Assembly: GCF_002915575.1 (NCBI RefSeq)
Contig: NZ_PQGD01000020.1
Span: forward strand, 34,855 to 98,854
Source: Superficieibacter electus
GTDB lineage: Bacteria > Pseudomonadota > Gammaproteobacteria > Enterobacterales > Enterobacteriaceae
Direction: 5' to 3'
DNA: 64,000 bases
A program made the position numbers and the translations under genes. Shown here piece by piece: positions 56,846 through 64,000 of this stretch (its first letter is position 1; each line of letters starts with the position of its first letter). Under the pieces are notes generated by a model, which saw only the letters and a program-made list of their open reading frames with translations, was not told where the DNA came from and did no database searches.

Positions 56846-57607
56846 TTATCGCCATGATGCATGTGCTTGACGAAAGTTATCCACCCACATTGAGGTTGCG
56901 CCGCATATCGCGACCGGCATGATAAACAGGTTGATTATTGGGATCATGGTAAAGAGGTTTACCATCATGCCAAATTGCATATTAGTCATCTTGCGACCGC
57001 GCAGCGCCTCACGCATGGTACGAAATGGCACTTTATGATTATCAAAAGGGTAGTCGCAGTACTGAATCGCCATCATCCAGGCGCTGAACAGGAACCACAA
57101 TACCGGAGCCACTGTCTGGCCGATGCCGGGAATAAAATAAAGAATCAGTAACAACACCGCCCGGGGCAAATACCACGCAAGCTTTTGCCACTCGCGCTTC
57201 ATTACCCGCGGCAAATCTTTCATTATTCCCAGTACACCGCTATCCGGAGGCGTTGCACCGGTCAGGCGAGCTTCAAGTTGCTCTGCCAGCAAACCGTTAA
57301 AGGGCGCGGCAATCCAGTTGGTAATGGTGGAAAAAAGATAGCCAAAGACCAGTAATATAGAAAGGACCGCCAGCGGCCAGATCAGATAGCTTAGCCACTG
57401 AAGCCAGTCAGGGACATAACTGAGCAGGGCAGGTATCCAACGGTCCAGCCGGGTAAATAACCACCAGAAGGCACCCCCCATCAACAAAATGTTAATAAGC
57501 AACGGCATAAAAACGAAACGACGAATACCCGGAAGCGCGATCAGTTTCCATCCCTGGGAAAAGTAAAAAATACCGCTTCGTGAGGGTGTTGAAGAGGACG
57601 ACGTCAT
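56846..57607 (-). CDS. cysZ: Sulfate permease CysZ
   Basis: CysZ is an inner-membrane sulfate channel/transporter feeding cysteine synthesis. The 253-residue product equals E. coli CysZ and has paired long hydrophobic helices near residues 30-50, 70-95, 145-175 and 205-235. The conserved [16 protein letters not shown] lies between the helix pairs. It lies 152 bp upstream of cysK in the same direction and is divergent from zipA. Confidence 0.95.
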   Translation of the reverse strand: MTSSSSTPSRSGIFYFSQGWKLIALPGIRRFVFMPLLINILLMGGAFWWLFTRLDRWIPALLSYVPDWLQWLSYLIWPLAVLSILLVFGYLFSTITNWIAAPFNGLLAEQLEARLTGATPPDSGVLGIMKDLPRVMKREWQKLAWYLPRAVLLLILYFIPGIGQTVAPVLWFLFSAWMMAIQYCDYPFDNHKVPFRTMREALRGRKMTNMQFGMMVNLFTMIPIINLFIMPVAICGATSMWVDNFRQAHASWR

Positions 57608-57837
57608 GTTCAGGCAAAGCTCCTTTTACTGCTGGCAGATAAGTTACGCGCCTATATTATCCGGTTGGCTGGCAATGAACAGCTGAGAAATGTTCGAAAA
57701 AACAGCAAAAGGCACGATTTAGTTCATCTTTATGCGGGGAAATCCGTGCGCGCACTTGCACTCAGCGTAATCGACAAATACTCTTAAGGTGTAAATGTTT
57801 GCCGTGGTGGCAAGGTGTTAGAACAACAGAGAATATA

Positions 57838-58845
57838 ATGATGCAGGATTTGCGTCTGATATTAATCATTGTTGGCGCGATCGCCATAATCGCTTTACTG
57901 GTTCACGGTTTCTGGACCAGCCGTAAAGAGCGCTCTTCTATGTTCCGCGATCGCCCACTTAAGCGCATGAAGTCGCAGCGTGATGATGACGAGTCTGATA
58001 GCCACGATTTCGACGATGAGGTTGAAAGCGTAGGAGAAGTGCGCGTTCATCGGGTGAATAACCCCCATACCGCCGCGCCTGGGGAACATGACGTGCCTCA
58101 ACAGCCTCAGCACCGTTATCAGCCTCCTTATGAATCGGCACAGCCGCGCCAGGCTCCGCCTGCCGTACATCAGGATGAGCCGGTACGTCAGCCGCCGGTT
58201 CAACAGGTACCGCAGCCTCAATCATCGGTTCAGCAACAACAGCCGCCCGTTCAGCAGGCGCAACCACCGGTTCAGCAGCATCAGCCTGCGCAACCGCAGC
58301 AACCTGTGCGCCAACCACAGCAGCCACCGGCACCGCAATACGCGCCGCAGCCGACACCTGAGCCTCAGCCGGTGCCTGAACCGCAGCCACAACCCGTTGA
58401 GCCAGCACCAGAGAAACCCAAACGTGCTGAAACGGTTATCGTCATGAATGTTTCCGCGCACCAGGGCGCGCAAATCAGCGGCGAGCTGTTGATCAATAGT
58501 ATTCAGCAGGCCGGTTTTAAATTTGGCGATATGAATATTTTCCATCGTCATCTTAGTACTGACGGTGGTGGTCCGGTGCTATTCAGCCTGGCAAACATGG
58601 TCAAACCGGGTTTCTTCGAGTCTGAGTCCATGACAGATTTCGCAACGCCCGGTGTCACCATCTTTATGCAGGTACCTTCCTACGGGGATGAATTGCAAAA
58701 TTTCAAGCTGATGCTGCAATCGGCGCAATATATTGCCGATGAAGTGGGCGGCGTGGTGCTTGACGATCAGCGCCGGATGATGACCCCGCAGAAACTGCGT
58801 GAATATCAGGACCGTATTCGCGAGGTGAAAGAAGCCAACGCGTAA
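57838..58845 (+). CDS. zipA: Cell division protein ZipA
   Basis: ZipA anchors FtsZ to the inner membrane at the division site. The 335-residue product has an N-terminal membrane helix (residues 6-25) and a charged segment. A long proline/glutamine-rich linker (about 85-195, with repeated Q-P-P-V-Q-Q units) leads to the globular FtsZ-binding domain starting at [13 protein letters not shown]. The linker is what makes it longer than the E. coli protein (328). ATG 57838 gives MMQDLRLIL; the upstream extension is rejected. Confidence 0.96.
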   Translation: MMQDLRLILIIVGAIAIIALLVHGFWTSRKERSSMFRDRPLKRMKSQRDDDESDSHDFDDEVESVGEVRVHRVNNPHTAAPGEHDVPQQPQHRYQPPYESAQPRQAPPAVHQDEPVRQPPVQQVPQPQSSVQQQQPPVQQAQPPVQQHQPAQPQQPVRQPQQPPAPQYAPQPTPEPQPVPEPQPQPVEPAPEKPKRAETVIVMNVSAHQGAQISGELLINSIQQAGFKFGDMNIFHRHLSTDGGGPVLFSLANMVKPGFFESESMTDFATPGVTIFMQVPSYGDELQNFKLMLQSAQYIADEVGGVVLDDQRRMMTPQKLREYQDRIREVKEANA

Positions 58846-58872
58846 CGGCTCGCGGCTTCACTTTTCTTTCTG

Positions 58873-58898
58873 AACCCCCGCATGTCGGGGGTTTTTTA
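58873..58898 (+). terminator. Terminator between zipA and ligA
   Basis: AACCCCCG and CGGGGGTT pair across CATGT, followed by TTTT and AT. Strong stem right after zipA, before the ligA start. Confidence 0.88.
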
Positions 58899-58904
58899 TA
58901 TTGA

Positions 58905-60932
<2,028 letters not shown>

Positions 60933-61151
60933 GTGGAAAAAGAGCAGCTTATCGAGATTGCCAATACCGTGATGCCGTTTGGTAAATACCAGGGCCGCCG
61001 GCTGATTGACCTGCCGGAGGAGTATTTACTGTGGTTTGCCCGTAAGGATGAGTTTCCGGCAGGAAAACTGGGCGAGCTGATGCAAATCACGCTACTGATT
61101 AAAACCGAGGGGCTGACACAGCTGGTACAGCCCCTGAAACGCCCGCTTTAA
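60933..61151 (+). CDS. ypeB: Small protein YpeB (DUF3820)
   Basis: A 72-residue protein almost identical to E. coli YpeB. It has the conserved MPFGKYQGRRLIDLPEEYLLWFARK motif region. The GTG start abuts the ligA stop, with GGGAGAG as RBS, so it is coupled to ligA. DUF3820 proteins often accompany DNA-processing genes; the role is unknown. It converges on yfeH with a 4-bp overlap. Confidence 0.93.
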   Translation: MEKEQLIEIANTVMPFGKYQGRRLIDLPEEYLLWFARKDEFPAGKLGELMQITLLIKTEGLTQLVQPLKRPL

Positions 61152-62146
61152 ACTTTTGCGGCGTGGGCTTGTGCCTGCGCCTGCAATTTCTCGGTCTGGC
61201 GTTTATAGCGACGCGCCAGTACCGCGCAAACCATCAGCTGGATCTGGTGGAAGATCATCAGCGGCAGGACCATCATCCCAATCACCGACACCGGGAAGAG
61301 AATGTTGGCCATCGGAATGCCGTTCGCCAGGCTTTTCTTCGATCCGCAGAAGACAATGGTAATTTCATCTGCTTTATTGAAGCCGCCTTTGCGGGCAACA
61401 AAAATATTCACTGCAATGACAATCGCCAGCAGCACCAGGCTGACCACAACGATAAACAGTAGTGAACCCGGGCCGACTTTATGCCAGATGCCGTTGACCA
61501 CCGCTTCGCTAAAGGCGGAATACACCACTAACAAAATAGACGTTTGATCGGTTTTGCCAATCCACTTTTTATGCCGCGCTACCCAGTCACCAATAAGTGG
61601 TCGGGAAAGATGGCCGAGAACAAACGGCAGCAGCAGTTGCAGCATAATTTTGCCGACCTGCTGTAAGCTTCCCTCCGCGCCGTGCATATTCATCACCAGC
61701 CCTACCAGCAACGGTGAAAGGAAGATCCCCAGCAGGCTGGAGGCAGAAGCAGAGCACACCGCCGCCGCTACATTACCACCTGCAAGTGAGGTAAAGGCAA
61801 TCGCCGACTGGACCGTTGCAGGCAGAATGCACAGATAAAGAAAACCGGTATAGATTTGTGGATCGACATTGACCGGAGCCCACCAGGCAAACAGCACGCC
61901 GAGCACCGGGAACAGGACAAACGTGCTGCACATTACCCACAAATGCAACCGCCAGTGGCTACCACCGGCAATAATCGCCTCACGAGACAGCTTGGCACCG
62001 TGCATAAAAAATAACAGCGCAATGGCCGCCGTGGTCAGCCACTCGAAGTACTGCACAAAATTACCGCGTGCCGGAAAGAAAGAGGCCAGCAGAACAACGC
62101 AAACCAGGGTAAGCGTAAAAGGATCAAGAATACGAAAAAGTTTCAT
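61148..62146 (-). CDS. yfeH: Bile acid:sodium symporter-family transporter YfeH
   Basis: A 332-residue inner-membrane protein of the BASS-related SBF-like family, with nine to ten helices. Conserved segments include FFMHGAKLSREAIIAGGSHW and AIAFTSLAGGNVAAAVCSAS, where the crossover helices and Na+ site lie. FCGSKKSLANGIPMA is a second crossover motif. It is divergent from the LysR regulator yfeR, which in related bacteria controls it. Substrate unknown. Confidence 0.93.
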   Translation of the reverse strand: MKLFRILDPFTLTLVCVVLLASFFPARGNFVQYFEWLTTAAIALLFFMHGAKLSREAIIAGGSHWRLHLWVMCSTFVLFPVLGVLFAWWAPVNVDPQIYTGFLYLCILPATVQSAIAFTSLAGGNVAAAVCSASASSLLGIFLSPLLVGLVMNMHGAEGSLQQVGKIMLQLLLPFVLGHLSRPLIGDWVARHKKWIGKTDQTSILLVVYSAFSEAVVNGIWHKVGPGSLLFIVVVSLVLLAIVIAVNIFVARKGGFNKADEITIVFCGSKKSLANGIPMANILFPVSVIGMMVLPLMIFHQIQLMVCAVLARRYKRQTEKLQAQAQAHAAKV

Positions 62147-62235
62147 AAATGCTCCTGAATAGCGATAACCCTATTGTGCTTTTTTCCCTTTGAGAAATAA
62201 AATTGATTTATTGCATCTATTCATGAATAAAAAAG

Positions 62236-63162
62236 ATGAATTACACACTTCGTCAACTACGTGTTTTTATCACTGTCGCCCGGGTCAAAAGCTTCAGCCG
62301 GGCAGGGGAGATTGTTGGCCTAAGCCAGTCGGCAGTCAGTCATAGCGTGAAGGAACTGGAACAGCAAACCGGCGTGCGTTTGCTGGACCGCACCACGCGT
62401 GAAGTGGCGTTGACCGAGGCGGGGCAGCAGCTGGCATCACGCCTTGAGCGGATTCTGGATGAACTGCACAGCACGTTGCGCGAAGCAGGGCAAGTAGGTA
62501 CGCAGTTAACCGGTAAAGTCAGGATCGCCGCCAGCCAGACCATTTCGGCGCATCTTATTCCACAGTGCATCGCCGAAAGTAACCGTTGTTATCCTCAGAT
62601 TGATTTTATGCTCCATGACCGCCCGCAGCAGTGGGTGCTGGAGAGTATCCGCCAGGGAGAGGTCGATTTCGGTATTGTCATTGATCCTGGCGCGGTGAAT
62701 GATTTGCAATGTGAAACCATTCTGTCTGAACCGTTTTTATTGTTGTGTCGCCAGGATCATCCCTTTGCGTTACGCGAGCACATCACCTGGCAGGAATTGC
62801 AGTCCGAACGGCTGGTGCTTCAGGATTATGCCTCCGGTAGCCGCCCGCTCATTGACGCCGCGCTGGCCAGCCTCGCCGTCAGTGCAAATATTGTGCAGGA
62901 AATTGGGCATCCGGCCACGTTATTTCCGATGGTGGAAGCAGGGATTGGCATCAGCGTGCTGCCGGCGTTGGCCCTGCCTTTACCGCAGGGTAGTCATTTG
63001 CTGGTGAAGCGATTGACACCGGTAGTAGAGAGACAACTGATGCTGGCCCGGCGCAAAAATCGTTCGCTTTCAACTGCCGCGCAGGCGCTGTGGGAAATTG
63101 TCCGCGCGCAGGCGAGCGAACTGGCGGCAGAACGCGTGCATGATTCGCTCTATCAAATATAG
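62236..63162 (+). CDS. yfeR: LysR-type regulator YfeR
   Basis: A 308-residue LysR-family regulator. The N-terminal winged helix (residues 1-60, with [22 protein letters not shown]) binds DNA; the rest is the periplasmic-binding-protein-like effector domain. It is transcribed away from yfeH over an 89-bp gap containing several AT-rich TTCATGAATA-like dyads (TATTCATGAATA at 62218-62229). In Salmonella YfeR is reported to repress yfeH in response to low osmolarity. Its end overlaps the next gene by 10 bp. Confidence 0.94.
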   Translation: MNYTLRQLRVFITVARVKSFSRAGEIVGLSQSAVSHSVKELEQQTGVRLLDRTTREVALTEAGQQLASRLERILDELHSTLREAGQVGTQLTGKVRIAASQTISAHLIPQCIAESNRCYPQIDFMLHDRPQQWVLESIRQGEVDFGIVIDPGAVNDLQCETILSEPFLLLCRQDHPFALREHITWQELQSERLVLQDYASGSRPLIDAALASLAVSANIVQEIGHPATLFPMVEAGIGISVLPALALPLPQGSHLLVKRLTPVVERQLMLARRKNRSLSTAAQALWEIVRAQASELAAERVHDSLYQI

Positions 63163-63464
63163 ATATCGATCTGATTGTCGGTAGAAGGGCGGTTAACGCC
63201 TTCCTTTTTTTGCTGCTGCGCCTGTTCCTGCTGCGACTTCTCCAGTTGCTTGCTTTGTAGCATGGCCAACTGTGCCTGAAGCATATCGATTTGTGACTGA
63301 ATCATCTCCTGCTGTTTTTGTTTCTCTTCCGCGCCGAGGCTCGAATCTGCCAGCTCTTTAAGTTGTTGCGTTAATTTGGTGATTTGTCGGTATATCCCGG
63401 CAATTTCTGAAGAAGCGCTACTGCTGGTACTGTGCACCGAGGCGGTGGCCGAAATCGTGGTCAT
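63153..63464 (-). CDS. FlxA-like coiled-coil protein
   Basis: A 103-residue protein of the FlxA family. A Ser/Thr-rich N-terminus leads to [22 protein letters not shown] and a long glutamine-rich coiled coil ([16 protein letters not shown]...). Related E. coli FlxA is a flagellar-class (FliA-dependent) gene of unknown role, encoded on the Qin prophage. No other phage or flagellar gene is near. It stands where E. coli has yfeN and xapABR. AAGGAAAATGCC precedes the ATG. Confidence 0.78.
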   Translation of the reverse strand: MTTISATASVHSTSSSASSEIAGIYRQITKLTQQLKELADSSLGAEEKQKQQEMIQSQIDMLQAQLAMLQSKQLEKSQQEQAQQQKKEGVNRPSTDNQIDIYI

Positions 63465-63812
63465 GGCATTTTCCTTGTTAGCCGTAAATAGTGGTTATCG
63501 GCTGAAAAGGCGCAGACATGATAGTCAATAGCCATCGCCTGGTACACGATGCGCCCGGGCAATGGCTATCGGGATCAGGCTTTGTGCGTAAAGCGCTGAT
63601 AAATTTCATCTGCGGCCGCTTTATAAGCCTGCGCTTTTAACCCCTGAATAATACTGCGCTGACAAGAATAATCATCAGCGAGCGGCCATATCCTGAAAGT
63701 AAACGCAACATAACAACTATCCTTATCCCTGTAAAAACTATGGGGAAGATATTCGCTATTGCGCACGAAGTCGAGGAGGGAAACGGACCTGAAATGGACG
63801 ATGCCTGAAAAC
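63465..63812. other. Gap between flxA-like gene and tRNA operon
   Basis: About 350 bp without a convincing gene. An imperfect inverted repeat spans 63529-63569 (ATAGCCATCGCC with GGGCAATGGCTAT). The long open frame on the minus strand here runs through both tRNA genes and is not credible as a protein. Confidence 0.55.
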
Positions 63813-63842
63813 AACAAAAGCGCCAGAAGGCGCTTTTGTTTA
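63813..63842 (-). terminator. Terminator of the tRNA operon
   Basis: AACAAAAGCGCC and GGCGCTTTTGTT form a 12-bp stem with an AGAA loop. On the tRNA strand it is followed by GTTTTC. It lies directly after tRNA-Lys. Confidence 0.88.
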
Positions 63843-63846
63843 AATT

Positions 63847-63922
63847 TGGTGGGTCGTGCAGGATTCGAACCTGCGACCAATTGATTAAAAGTCAACTGCT
63901 CTACCAACTGAGCTAACGACCC
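63847..63922 (-). tRNA. lysV: tRNA-Lys (TTT)
   Basis: Read on the minus strand the 76-nt gene begins GGGTCGTTAGCTCAGTTGG, has anticodon loop CTTTTAA, T-arm GGTTCGAATCC and an encoded CCA end. The 7-bp acceptor stem pairs GGGTCGT with ACGACCC. It is the last gene of a tRNA-Val/tRNA-Lys operon like E. coli valUXY-lysV. Confidence 0.97.
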
Positions 63923-63926
63923 GAAG

Positions 63927-64000
63927 TGGTGGGTGATGACGGGATCGAACCGCCGACCCCCTCCTTGTAAGGGAGGTGCTCTCCCAGCTGAGCTAATCAC
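63927..64000 (-). tRNA. tRNA-Val (TAC), first two bases beyond the window
   Basis: Minus-strand sequence from GTGATTAGCTCAGCTGGGAG through anticodon loop CTTACAA to the encoded CCA at 63927. Two 5' G residues lie past the right edge. It precedes tRNA-Lys by 4 bp, as in the E. coli valUXY-lysV operon, so more tRNA-Val copies probably follow outside. Confidence 0.95.

Noticed and set aside
57959-58408. Alanine-rich antisense frame and apparent short tandem repeats in the zipA linker
   Set aside because: The CAG/CCG-rich repetition encodes the known Pro/Gln-rich linker of ZipA. It is neither a CRISPR array nor a separate gene.
63575-64000. A 141-codon minus-strand frame at the right edge
   Set aside because: It runs through tRNA-Val, tRNA-Lys and their terminator; the apparent N-terminus is translated tRNA sequence.

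Overview
The window is a stretch of enterobacterial core chromosome. Protein-level similarity and gene order (purN-purM ... upp-uraA-hda ... dapA-bamC-purC ... acrD-aegA ... tktB-talA-maeB ... hemF-amiA ... cysPUWAM ... crr-ptsI-ptsH-cysK-cysZ-zipA-ligA ... yfeR, tRNA-Lys/tRNA-Val) match the Escherichia/Salmonella/Citrobacter/Enterobacter group, read in the reverse of the usual E. coli map direction. The genus cannot be fixed from the sequence alone. All comparisons with E. coli K-12 gene order are from memory, not from an alignment.

Layout. 1-7.1 kb: purine genes purMN with a PurR site; an extra beta-glucoside kinase plus 6-phospho-beta-glucosidase pair and an unknown membrane protein placed between purM and upp; then uracil salvage (upp-uraA). 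7.1-20.8 kb: hda (CTG start), an Rpn-nuclease remnant, yfgD-bepA, perM, bcp-gcvR, dapA-bamC, purC with its PurR site, ypfJ, tmcA, ypfH, ypfN, dapE, yffB. 20.8-25 kb: an AT-rich gap with a perfect 22-bp palindrome, the 19-codon gene ypfM, and acrD. 25-34.4 kb: aegA, nudK, ypfG, tktB-talA, maeB. narQ, which separates acrD from aegA in E. coli, is absent.

34.4-36.6 kb: where E. coli carries the ethanolamine (eut) operon there is a deletion scar (decayed AraC-type regulator joined to the tail of a GH13 glucosidase) and a 423-residue cysteine-rich protein I do not recognise. 36.6-45.8 kb: hemF-amiA, ypeA, two DUF2919 membrane-protein paralogues flanking a lipoprotein serine hydrolase, yfeY, yfeX, a REP pair, then murP-yfeW. 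The last pair lies in the opposite relative orientation to E. coli, without murQ, murR or ucpA.

45.9-64 kb: the sulfate/thiosulfate importer and cysteine synthase genes cysPUWAM, an NTF2-like protein where E. coli has yfeS, yfeK, pdxK, the PTS operon ptsHI-crr with an Mlc-type site, cysK, cysZ, zipA, ligA, ypeB, yfeH/yfeR, a FlxA-like coiled-coil protein and the end of a valine/lysine tRNA operon.

Functionally the window is mostly housekeeping: purine and pyrimidine supply, lysine/diaminopimelate synthesis, outer-membrane assembly (bamC, bepA), pentose-phosphate enzymes, sulfur assimilation, sugar PTS and cell division. No phage, integrase, complete insertion sequence or CRISPR array was seen. 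I found no convincing new multi-gene system. The accessory material most worth following up is the bglK/GH1 pair without a transporter, the eut-locus scar with the 423-residue protein, the DUF2919/hydrolase module and the rearranged mur locus.
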